From: Frankiaceae bacterium
GTDB taxonomy: Bacteria > Actinomycetota > Actinomycetes > JAFAQI01
Direction: 5' to 3'
Assembly: GCA_030840615.1 (NCBI GenBank)
Contig: JAVEEE010000225.1
Span: 1-5,122 of the forward strand
DNA length: 5,122 bases
Numbering within the stretch: position 1 is the stretch's first letter; each line of letters starts with the position of its first letter. A model generated the notes under the pieces. The model worked only from the letters and a program-made list of their open reading frames with translations. It searched no databases and was not told where the DNA came from. Position numbers and translations under genes: made by a program. Shown here in pieces: positions 1-5,122 of this stretch.

Positions 1-47
1 CGAGCTCGTCCCGGCTTGAGACGTCACCCCACCTGGAAACGAAGAAG

Positions 48-53
48 AAGGAG
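48..53 (+). promoter_or_regulatory. Shine-Dalgarno AAGGAG of the flavoprotein gene
   Basis: A perfect AAGGAG lies 8 nt before the ATG at 62, which fixes that start. The 61-bp leader has no clear promoter. Two frames are open from the window edge: one stops at 17-19 (reads ELVPA), the other at 63-65, where it would overlap the start as ATGA. Either could be the last codons of an upstream gene and, in the second case, would imply translational coupling. Too little is visible to choose between them. Confidence 0.8.
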
Positions 54-61
54 CCTTTTCA

Positions 62-1192
62 ATGACCGCAGCCTCGACAGCACGCCCTTCCGTCGTGGTC
101 CTCGGCGGCGGCTACGGCGGCATCAACGCCGCCAAGGCGCTTGACGATGTCGCCGACGTGACCCTCGTCGATCCCACCGAGGCGTTCGTCCATAACGTCG
201 CCGCGTGGCGCGCCCTCGTCGAGCCCGACGTGCTCGATCGCATCTTCTGGCCGTACGACCACCTGCTCGCCCACGGACGCTTCGTCCGCGATCGCGCCGT
301 TGCGGTCGACGGGCGCCGCGTGACGCTGGCATCGGGCGACGTGCTTGAGCCGGACTACCTCGTGCTTGCCACCGGCTCGTCCTACCCGTTCCCGGCCAAG
401 ACGGAAGAGCCCGACGTCGAAAGCGCGCGGTCGCGCTTCCGCGAGGCGCACGAAGCGCTGCTGGCGGCCGATCGCGCGCTGATCGTCGGCGCCGGCCCTT
501 CCGGCCTCGAGCTCGCCGGGGAGATCAAGGCGTTCTACCCCGACAAGCACGTGACGCTCGCTGATGTCTCCGAGGACATCCTCACCGGTCCCTACGACCA
601 GCCGTTGCGCGACGAGCTGCGCCGCCAGCTCGACACACTCGGCGTCGAGCTGCGCCTCGGCAGCGCGCTGACCGACCTGCCGAGCGCCCCGCCGGCGACA
701 CTTGCCCCGATCCGGGTCGGGACTGAGGACGGTCGCCAGCTCGTGGCCGACATCTGGTTCCGAACCTTCGGCGTGCGGCCGCACAGCGAGTACGTCGACG
801 GCGGATCGCTCGAGGAGCGGCGCGACGACCGCGGCTACCTGCGCGTCGACGAGCACCTGCGAATCGACGGTGAGACCAATGTCTTCGCCATCGGCGACGT
901 CTCTGACGCCGACCGCGACATGGCGGGCCTCGCCAACAGGCAGGCCGGTGTGGTGGCCGCCAACGTCCAGGCGCTGATCGCAGGCGAGCGCGAGCTCACC
1001 AGCTACGAGAAGCTTCCCTCGATGATCGCGATCCCGCTCGGGCCCATGGGCGGAGCCGGGATGCTCGGTGGCGACTTGGCCGACGCGGCCACGATCTCAG
1101 AGCTGAAGGGCCAGCACATGGGGATCGACTCGATCGCGTCGCTCTTCGACGCGGTACCGGCCGTCGGCGCCACGAGCGAAGGCGGGCGATGA
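62..1192 (+). CDS. FAD-dependent NAD(P)H oxidoreductase, FSP1/AIFM2-like (NDH-2-related)
   Basis: This is a soluble two-dinucleotide-binding flavoprotein that probably passes electrons from NAD(P)H through FAD to a quinone or similar acceptor. The 376 residues match the usual 370-400 aa of the family. Visible motifs are: the N-terminal FAD-binding Rossmann glycines GGGYGG (residues 15-20) after a hydrophobic strand; FVHNVAAWRALVEP (42-55), typical of the AIFM2/FSP1 branch; LATGSSYPFPAK (102-113); the second, NAD(P)-binding Rossmann motif VGAGPSGLELAGE (142-154); and the FAD-contacting VFAIGDV (274-280), followed by an alanine/glycine-rich helix. The protein contains no cysteine, so a disulfide-reductase or thioredoxin-reductase mechanism is excluded. 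No signal peptide or membrane helix is seen. It converges on the LuxR-type gene with 16 bp between the stops. Family assignment is strong; the electron acceptor is unknown and the ubiquinone/menaquinone role is inferred from relatives. Confidence 0.9.
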   Translation: MTAASTARPSVVVLGGGYGGINAAKALDDVADVTLVDPTEAFVHNVAAWRALVEPDVLDRIFWPYDHLLAHGRFVRDRAVAVDGRRVTLASGDVLEPDYLVLATGSSYPFPAKTEEPDVESARSRFREAHEALLAADRALIVGAGPSGLELAGEIKAFYPDKHVTLADVSEDILTGPYDQPLRDELRRQLDTLGVELRLGSALTDLPSAPPATLAPIRVGTEDGRQLVADIWFRTFGVRPHSEYVDGGSLEERRDDRGYLRVDEHLRIDGETNVFAIGDVSDADRDMAGLANRQAGVVAANVQALIAGERELTSYEKLPSMIAIPLGPMGGAGMLGGDLADAATISELKGQHMGIDSIASLFDAVPAVGATSEGGR

Positions 1193-1208
1193 GAGCACGT
1201 CGTGTGAG

Positions 1209-2171
1209 CTACTCGATCAGGCCGTGGCGAAGCGCGGCGGCGACCGCGGCGGCCTTGTTTGAGACTTTGAGCTTGAAGTAGGCGTTTTCGAGGTGCGTTC
1301 TCACCGTGGCCTGGCTCAGGGCGAGCGCCTCGGCGATCTCGGCGCGGTTCAGTCCGTGTGAGGACAGACCCAGCACCTCGGCCTCCCGGGGAGAGATCGA
1401 CGGGATGCCGGCAGGGGTGACGTCGTGCGACCGTAGGCGCTCGGCACTGGCCCTGGAACGCTGGGCGGCGCGCCGAGCCTTGGCCGCCTCCTCGTGCGCC
1501 CTGGCGTGTTCCTCTGTGCGCCCGGCGCGCAGATGGCCCTCGGCGCGCTGCTCGGCGAGGTCGGCGCAGCGGTCCAGGCGCTCAACCGTCCGCTCGTGGG
1601 CTGCCGCGGCCGCGGCGTGGGAGCGCCCCGGGGTGGCGACGGCGAGCACCGCCTCGACGTTGCCATCCGCGCTTCGCACGGGAACCGCGTCCACCGTGTA
1701 GGCGTGCCCGTAGCTGACGAACGTGAACTGCCCCCGCTCCCCGGCCAGCGCGGCGCGATAGTTATCGATGCACATGGTGCGGACCGGCACCGGCATCTCT
1801 GAGATGTCAGGCAGCTGGCGGCCCACAAACAGCTCATCATCGAACCACGGCAGTCGCAGGATCGACTCCCCCTCAGCTTCCTGCACCACCAGCTCTTCGT
1901 CCATGACGAACGCTGTGGGATCCTGAAGGGTGCGCTTGCGGGGGCGGTGCGCGACGCGGCCTGCGATGTACCCAAGCGCTAGGGCCTCGCCAAACCCGTC
2001 GTCCGATGCCGGTCGTCCGAGCGCCTGCTGCAGATCAGTCGCCAGGCCTTCGAACCGCTCGGCTTCGGGCAGCTCGATGCCCTCGGCCGCCAATACGCGT
2101 TCGGCGCTGCCATGCCTTCGGGCGAGCCCGAGTGCAGCGAGAAGTGCGGCTGGTGTGTTGGTGTCCGTCAT
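1209..2171 (-). CDS. PAS domain-containing LuxR-family transcriptional regulator
   Basis: A one-component regulator with a sensory N-terminus and DNA-binding C-terminus. Numbered from the ATG at 2171 (320 aa): residues 1-80 are an alanine-rich helical segment of unknown family. Residues ~88-181 look like a PAS fold, with the terminal strand pair AYTVDAVPVRSADGNVEAVL. Residues ~187-248 are charged, Ala/Glu/Arg-rich and probably coiled coil, serving as dimer or signal helix. Residues 259-320 are a canonical LuxR/GerE helix-turn-helix (SPREAEVL, then NRAEIAEALALSQATVRTHL). There is no phosphoacceptor receiver domain, so the input is presumably the PAS ligand. A TTG at 2198 would add nine residues. 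Neither start has a good Shine-Dalgarno; the ATG is preferred because it is the common initiator and leaves the inverted repeats outside the gene. The gene is divergent from the PAS-PAS-EAL gene, which is a likely target along with its own promoter (inference). Confidence 0.88.
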   Translation of the reverse strand: MTDTNTPAALLAALGLARRHGSAERVLAAEGIELPEAERFEGLATDLQQALGRPASDDGFGEALALGYIAGRVAHRPRKRTLQDPTAFVMDEELVVQEAEGESILRLPWFDDELFVGRQLPDISEMPVPVRTMCIDNYRAALAGERGQFTFVSYGHAYTVDAVPVRSADGNVEAVLAVATPGRSHAAAAAAHERTVERLDRCADLAEQRAEGHLRAGRTEEHARAHEEAAKARRAAQRSRASAERLRSHDVTPAGIPSISPREAEVLGLSSHGLNRAEIAEALALSQATVRTHLENAYFKLKVSNKAAAVAAALRHGLIE

Positions 2172-2246
2172 GGCAGAGCTCTGGAGCAGAGCGGTCAACT
2201 TTAGGGAGGGTGATCTCAGAGATCTGCGTAATCGGTCGTTTGTCCG
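2172..2246. promoter_or_regulatory. Divergent intergenic region with palindromic candidate operators
   Basis: These 75 bp separate the starts of the PAS-LuxR and PAS-PAS-EAL genes and must hold at least one of their promoters. They contain a perfect 13-bp palindrome, GATCTC-A-GAGATC, at 2212-2224. On the regulator side are two overlapping inverted repeats, CAGAGCTCTG (2174-2183) and GCTCTG-GAG-CAGAGC (2178-2192). Dyads of this size suit a dimeric helix-turn-helix protein such as the adjacent regulator. No convincing -35/-10 pair could be read on either strand. The palindromes are seen directly; the operator role is inferred. Confidence 0.4.
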
Positions 2247-3887
2247 ATGCCGGGCTACCGGGTCGCTCCCGATAGTCGACGAGAGGGATGGATCGAGGCA
2301 CCCTGTGACCGCTCACCTAATCCAGGCCACCGCAAGCATCTGCGCGCGCTCAACGCCAAGTTGATCGAGAAAGTCGACCAGCTGGCCGCAGCCGAGCGCA
2401 GGACCGCCGAGTCCCTGACGCTCCTGGAGACCCTCCAGTCAACAGCCCCTGTCGGCCTTGGCTTCGTGGACCGCGAGTTCCGTATCCGTCAGATGAACGA
2501 GTCACTTGCCAGCGTCAACGGACTGCCAGTCGAACAGCAGCTCGGGCGCACCGTGCAGGAGGTGGTGCCAGACCTCTGGGACCAGATCGAGCCGGTGTAC
2601 CGCCATGTCCTCGACACCGGGCGCCCGGTGCTCAACCAGGAGCAGCAGGGGCGCGGACCCGGCTCCCCAGGGGACTCGCGCTCCTGGCTTGCGAACTACT
2701 ACCCGGTGCGCCTGGAGGGCGAGATCATCGGAATCGGGCTCGTGGTGTTGGACATCACCGAACGAAGGCTCGCCGAGGACTTTCGCTCGGTGGTCATGGA
2801 CACCATGGCCGAGGGTATGTGTGTCGCGGACGCCGACGGACGGACAACGATGCTCAACGCCGCCGCATCCAGGATGCTCGGATGGACCGAGGACGAACTC
2901 AACGGGCGGCTCATGCACGACGCCATCCACCACCAGCACGCTGACGGTTCCCCCTACCCGCGCGCGGATTGTGAGCTGCTCACGGCGGTGACGGAGCGCA
3001 GGGCCATCCGGACCACCGACGACGCCTTCACCCGTAAGGACGGCTCGATTCTCCCGGTGGCCTGCTCCGCCGCACCGCTGCTCAGCGGGGACAACGTTCA
3101 CGGCATGGTCGTGGTGTTCCGCGACACCACCGAAGAGCAGGCCGAGCACGCTCGCGTGCGGCGCGAACTCGACGCTCTGTCGTGGCTGGGTCGGATCCGC
3201 GACGCGCTCGACGAGGGCCGGATGGTCCTCTACTCCCAGCCGATCGTGCCGCTCGGCGACGGGGCTCCCGCCGAAGAGTTGCTGATCCGGATGATCGGCC
3301 CCACCGGCAACGTGATCCCACCGGGAAGCTTCCTGCCCGTAGCGGAGCGCTACGGCCTGATCACCGAGATCGACAACTGGGTGGTTGGCCAAGCAGCGAC
3401 GCTTGCCGCGCAAGGCCGACGGGTGGAGGTCAACCTCTCGGCCGAGTCGGTCGCTGGACCCAGCATGCTCAACTTCATCAGGGAGAAGGTGCACGACTCA
3501 GGCGCACGGCCCCAGGACCTCGTGTTCGAGATCACCGAGACCGCGCTGATGCGAGACCTGGGGGCTGGCGAGGATTTCGTGCGCGGCGTGGCTAAGCTCG
3601 GTTGTGGTCTGGCGCTCGACGATTTCGGGACCGGGTTCGGGAGCTTCACGTACCTGAAGAAGCTGCCGGTCGACTACCTGAAGATCGACATCGAGTTCAT
3701 CCGCGACCTCGTGGGCAGCGAGGCCAACCGACACGTGGTGACCGCCATCGTCAGCCTGGCCCGCGCCTTCGGCCAGCAGACGATCGCCGAAGGCGTGGAG
3801 GACGCCGAAACCGTGGAGGTCCTGCGCGAGTACGGAGTCGACTACGCCCAGGGCTACCATTTCGGCCGCCCGACCGCGATCGAGTAA
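2247..3887 (+). CDS. PAS-PAS-EAL protein, predicted cyclic-di-GMP phosphodiesterase
   Basis: A cytosolic sensor enzyme predicted to hydrolyse c-di-GMP to pGpG. Of 546 residues, ~31-62 form a coiled-coil-like helix, ~62-172 a first PAS domain (APVGLGFVDREFRI, ending DITERR) and ~178-296 a second PAS domain (MAEGMCVADADGRTTMLN, ending VVVFRDTTEEQ). Residues ~312-546 are an EAL domain. The metal and substrate residues known for active EAL enzymes all appear: E344 (motif here ELL rather than EAL), N396 in VNLSAE, E428 in FEITET, D458-D459 in DDFGTG, K479 in DYLKID, E515 in AEGVE and Q535 in AQGY. Activity is therefore likely. There is no GGDEF domain, membrane helix or signal peptide. The ATG at 2247 has no ribosome binding site, and the first ~30 codons have weak third-position GC bias, so the start is doubtful. 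Possible alternatives are TTG at 2361 or a lost 5' end. The divergent PAS-LuxR gene may control it. Confidence 0.88.
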   Translation: MPGYRVAPDSRREGWIEAPCDRSPNPGHRKHLRALNAKLIEKVDQLAAAERRTAESLTLLETLQSTAPVGLGFVDREFRIRQMNESLASVNGLPVEQQLGRTVQEVVPDLWDQIEPVYRHVLDTGRPVLNQEQQGRGPGSPGDSRSWLANYYPVRLEGEIIGIGLVVLDITERRLAEDFRSVVMDTMAEGMCVADADGRTTMLNAAASRMLGWTEDELNGRLMHDAIHHQHADGSPYPRADCELLTAVTERRAIRTTDDAFTRKDGSILPVACSAAPLLSGDNVHGMVVVFRDTTEEQAEHARVRRELDALSWLGRIRDALDEGRMVLYSQPIVPLGDGAPAEELLIRMIGPTGNVIPPGSFLPVAERYGLITEIDNWVVGQAATLAAQGRRVEVNLSAESVAGPSMLNFIREKVHDSGARPQDLVFEITETALMRDLGAGEDFVRGVAKLGCGLALDDFGTGFGSFTYLKKLPVDYLKIDIEFIRDLVGSEANRHVVTAIVSLARAFGQQTIAEGVEDAETVEVLREYGVDYAQGYHFGRPTAIE

Positions 3888-3888
3888 C

Positions 3889-4035
3889 GAGCAGCGGCTG
3901 TTGGAGGACGAGCTCTCGGAACGGCTGCTCGCGGGCGAGGTCGAGCCCGGCCAGCGCGTGCGGGTCGACCTGCGCGACGGCCGGCTCAACGTGGAGACGA
4001 TGCCCGAGGCGGTGGCGGCGGGAGAGGAGTCGTAA
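3889..4035 (+). pseudogene. 3' remnant of a Clp-family AAA+ ATPase (ClpA/ClpB/ClpC type)
   Basis: One base after the EAL stop, a different frame reads 48 codons to a TAA at 4033-4035. The peptide begins EQRLLEDELSERLLAGEVEP and continues with GQRVRVDLRDGRLNVE. This is the pattern of the extreme C-terminus of Hsp100/Clp ATPases (D2 small domain): an [I/E]QRxxED-LSExLLxGE helix followed by a PGxxVxVD-DGxL hairpin. No AAA+ Walker or sensor motifs are present because the upstream DNA is the EAL gene. No start codon or ribosome binding site precedes it, so it is not expected to be translated alone. In this frame the bases just upstream, overlapping the EAL 3' end, read A-A-R-P four codons before EQR, at the spacing of the family's GARP...QR element. 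That may be chance. Family call is from motif recall only. Confidence 0.7.
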
Positions 4036-4135
4036 ACCGGCGCCCGCGCCTAAGGAGTCGACCGCACCTGTGCCGTCGGGCCACGGCGCCTGAGCCGTCG
4101 ATTGCCAGTAACGCCTATTCCGCTCTGCACCTTGA

Positions 4136-4200
4136 AGCGGGCGACGGGGATCGAACCCGTACTAAGAGCTTGGAAGACCCGTAAGCGCCTTCTCGCCCGT
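4136..4200 (-). tRNA. Degenerate tRNA-Gly(UCC)-like sequence with collapsed D arm (probable tRNA pseudogene or att remnant)
   Basis: Read on the minus strand, the 3' half is an almost perfect tRNA. The T arm is ACGGG-TTCGATC-CCCGT (4144-4160). The acceptor 3' strand CGCCCGC (4137-4143) is followed by discriminator T (4136). A 7-base loop CTTCCAA centres on anticodon TCC (4172-4174), giving glycine, and U73 fits tRNA-Gly. The 5' acceptor strand ACGGGCG pairs at 6 of 7 positions, with an A-C mismatch at 1:72. The anticodon stem is weak: CGGGT against GCTCT gives two Watson-Crick pairs, two G-U pairs and one mismatch. Only about 12 nt stand where positions 8-26 should be, leaving at most a 3-bp AAG/CTT mini-stem, so the D arm is lost. 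CCA is not encoded. It is more probably a broken copy or integration-site remnant than a working tRNA. The plus-strand reading frame across it (RATGIEPVLRAWK) is a familiar spurious antisense-tRNA translation. Confidence 0.72.
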
Positions 4201-4221
4201 TCGCATGGAGTCTCGGCGACG

Positions 4222-4233
4222 CGCCACAAAGCG
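4222..4233 (+). repeat. 12-bp direct repeat CGCCACAAAGCG, copy 1
   Basis: Identical to 4412-4423, 190 bp away. This copy lies 21 bp outside the 5' end of the tRNA-like sequence. Flanking bases differ, so the match is exactly 12 bp. Possible recombination or insertion footprint; function unknown. Confidence 0.5.
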
Positions 4234-4411
4234 GAAACAGCCGGCGGCGGCGACCCAGCAAGATGCGATGAGAGCACCCAAGACACCCCACTCGTTACCG
4301 CCACGGTTACCACGGTTGTGCGTCGCGCGAGGCGGGAGCCGCGGGCGGAAAGAGCTCAGGCCCCCAAGTTCCGCTCCCACCACCAGGCTCGCTAACGCGC
4401 CGGCGTGTGCC

Positions 4412-4423
4412 CGCCACAAAGCG
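4412..4423 (+). repeat. 12-bp direct repeat CGCCACAAAGCG, copy 2
   Basis: Second perfect copy of the element at 4222-4233. It ends 7 bp short of the stop codon of the surface-protein gene, so the two copies bracket the 178-bp spacer between the tRNA-like sequence and that gene. Confidence 0.5.
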
Positions 4424-4430
4424 AAGTTCT

Positions 4431-5122
4431 TCAAACGTCAGAGGAGCCGCCCGCCAGCTGCTGTTCCAATGCATCCAACCGCGCAAGACGGACGCGCGTG
4501 CGCTGCTGTCTGCGGCGTCCGAGCACTGTCGCTGCGATAACTGCGATGGCTGCGAGTCCCAATGCGAGTGCGAGGAGAAGTGGGACGCCGCCGTCGCCGC
4601 GACTCTGGCCAGGACGTCCGGGACGTCCGTAGCTTTCCTGCGCGCGCTCCTGCCGCTCGCCGAAGACGACTGTGTCGTCGTAGCGCGCGGTGGCGCCCTC
4701 GTAGTGGAGCCGCGCCTTCAGCCGATACTTCGTGCCGGCACGGGGGCGTTCGGTGGCTGCAAGCAGTTGCAGTTTGGCGGAGGTACCGGTGACGAATGTT
4801 CCAGGGCCGACCGAGGCTGTGGCGATCCGGCGTCCCCGGCGGTAGATCGAGATGTCGCCGTGGACGTCCTTGAGCATCACGTTGCCGCTGTTGCGGGCCG
4901 TCACGAGGAAGGTCACCCCGGCGGGCATTCCCTTTACCGCGCCCCGACTTAGCTCCAGCTGGGCGGACCGCGGGCCCGGGATGCGCATCTGGACGCCGAC
5001 GACGTATCGCTCCGACCTTGAGATCGCCATGCGCGCCTCCCCGTCGGGCCGGTGTCGTTGGCCCACGGCCTCCACGCTGATCCCCGCGAGGTAGTCGCCC
5101 GGCCTCGCGTGGGTCGCAGGCA
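4431..5122 (-). CDS. C-terminal part of a membrane-anchored extracellular protein, WxL-interacting-protein (DUF916/DUF3324)-like; 5' end outside window
   Basis: The frame is open to the window edge (229 residues visible), so the true start lies beyond 5122; a GTG at 5075 is internal. Visible residues 7-13 (PGDYLAG, leading into ISVEA) resemble the end of the peptidoglycan-binding DUF916 module of WxL-interacting proteins. Next comes a beta-rich Ig-like region, with MPAGVTFLVTARNSGNVMLKD and VGPGTFVTGTS, like the second (DUF3324) module. A Gly/Arg/Pro linker follows, then a transmembrane helix (VPLLLALALGLAAIAVIAATVLG, encoded at 4518-4586) and a 28-residue basic tail (RRRQQRTRVRLARL...). The topology expected is outside domains, one C-terminal helix and a short cytoplasmic tail. 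A 9-bp tandem duplication (4612-4629) encodes the linker GRPGRP. Role inferred: attachment of surface proteins to the envelope. The family call rests on recalled motifs; a generic Ig-like surface protein is the alternative. Confidence 0.7.
   Translation of the reverse strand, partial: PATHARPGDYLAGISVEAVGQRHRPDGEARMAISRSERYVVGVQMRIPGPRSAQLELSRGAVKGMPAGVTFLVTARNSGNVMLKDVHGDISIYRRGRRIATASVGPGTFVTGTSAKLQLLAATERPRAGTKYRLKARLHYEGATARYDDTVVFGERQERAQESYGRPGRPGQSRGDGGVPLLLALALGLAAIAVIAATVLGRRRQQRTRVRLARLDALEQQLAGGSSDV

Larger units (their letters stand above)
4201..4430. other. No convincing gene; unassigned spacer between tRNA-like sequence and surface-protein gene
   Basis: Open frames exist on both strands here, but none shows a ribosome binding site, a recognisable motif or the strong codon bias of the neighbouring genes. 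The stretch carries the two copies of a 12-bp direct repeat and a short tandem CCACGGTT repeat (4301-4308, 4310-4317). Together with 3888-4200 it makes about 540 bp with no intact gene, suggesting decayed or rearranged DNA. Confidence 0.5.

Noticed and set aside
59..856. Minus-strand open frame of 265 codons
   Set aside because: Antisense shadow of the flavoprotein gene, whose own frame carries all the conserved motifs.
1193..1208. Terminator in the gap between the convergent flavoprotein and regulator genes
   Set aside because: Only a 4-bp CACG/CGTG inverted repeat with a 1-base loop and no T-run is present in 16 bp.
2193..2198. TTGACC on the minus strand as a -35 box for the regulator
   Set aside because: A -10 box 17 bp further on would fall on the ATG itself, and no TATAAT-like sequence is there.
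2196..2198. TTG at 2198 as the regulator's start
   Set aside because: No Shine-Dalgarno precedes it (upstream is pyrimidine-rich on that strand), and the nine extra residues show no conservation-like feature. It cannot be fully excluded.
2502..3494. Long minus-strand open frame of 330 codons
   Set aside because: It lies antisense within the clearly conserved PAS-PAS-EAL gene. In GC-rich DNA such long shadows are expected, and the peptide shows no family motif.
4070..4089. GC-rich hairpin GCCGT-loop-ACGGC as a terminator after the EAL/Clp remnant
   Set aside because: The stem is 5 bp plus a wobble extension and no T-run follows, so it is not distinguishable from chance in this GC-rich sequence.
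4102..4395. Plus-strand open frame of 97 codons over the tRNA-like sequence
   Set aside because: Its RATGIEPVLRAWK segment is a known artefact of translating the antisense of a tRNA. It has no ribosome binding site and no domain.
4162..4434. Minus-strand open frame of 90 codons
   Set aside because: It overlaps the tRNA-like sequence and has no ribosome binding site, recognisable motif or convincing codon bias.

Overview
The window is GC-rich, with G or C at most third codon positions. The gene families present are an FSP1/AIFM2-like flavoprotein, a PAS-LuxR regulator, a PAS-PAS-EAL protein and a WxL-interacting-protein-like surface protein in a high-GC genome. This points to a high-GC Gram-positive bacterium, and by general resemblance to Thermoleophilia/Solirubrobacterales-type Actinobacteria. 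That placement is inference; no marker gene is present to fix it.

Layout. Positions 62-1192 (+) hold a cysteine-free FAD/NAD(P)H oxidoreductase with a clear ribosome binding site. It converges, with a 16-bp gap, on a PAS / coiled-coil / LuxR-type regulator at 1209-2171 (-). That regulator is divergent from a PAS-PAS-EAL cyclic-di-GMP phosphodiesterase at 2247-3887 (+). The 75 bp between the two starts carry a 13-bp palindrome and a second pair of overlapping inverted repeats. No convincing Shine-Dalgarno precedes either start, and the first ~30 codons of the EAL gene are compositionally unlike the rest of it.

Positions 3888-4430 contain no intact gene but do hold recognisable debris. One base after the EAL stop is the open 3' end of a Clp-family AAA+ ATPase gene (3889-4035, +) without its 5' part. 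On the minus strand at 4136-4200 is a tRNA-Gly(UCC)-like sequence. Its T arm, anticodon loop and 6/7 acceptor pairs are present, but its D arm has collapsed. A perfect 12-bp direct repeat (4222-4233 and 4412-4423) brackets the remaining unassigned DNA. This looks like a recombination scar or integration hot spot.

The right end (4431-5122, -) is the C-terminal part of a membrane-anchored extracellular protein whose beginning lies beyond the window. It ends in a transmembrane helix and a basic cytoplasmic tail.

Functionally, the regulator and EAL gene form a plausible sensory/c-di-GMP module, both with PAS inputs. The flavoprotein and surface protein appear to be unrelated neighbours. I saw no defence system, CRISPR array, intact mobile element or wholly new multi-gene system. 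The most interesting stretch is the Clp/tRNA debris zone.
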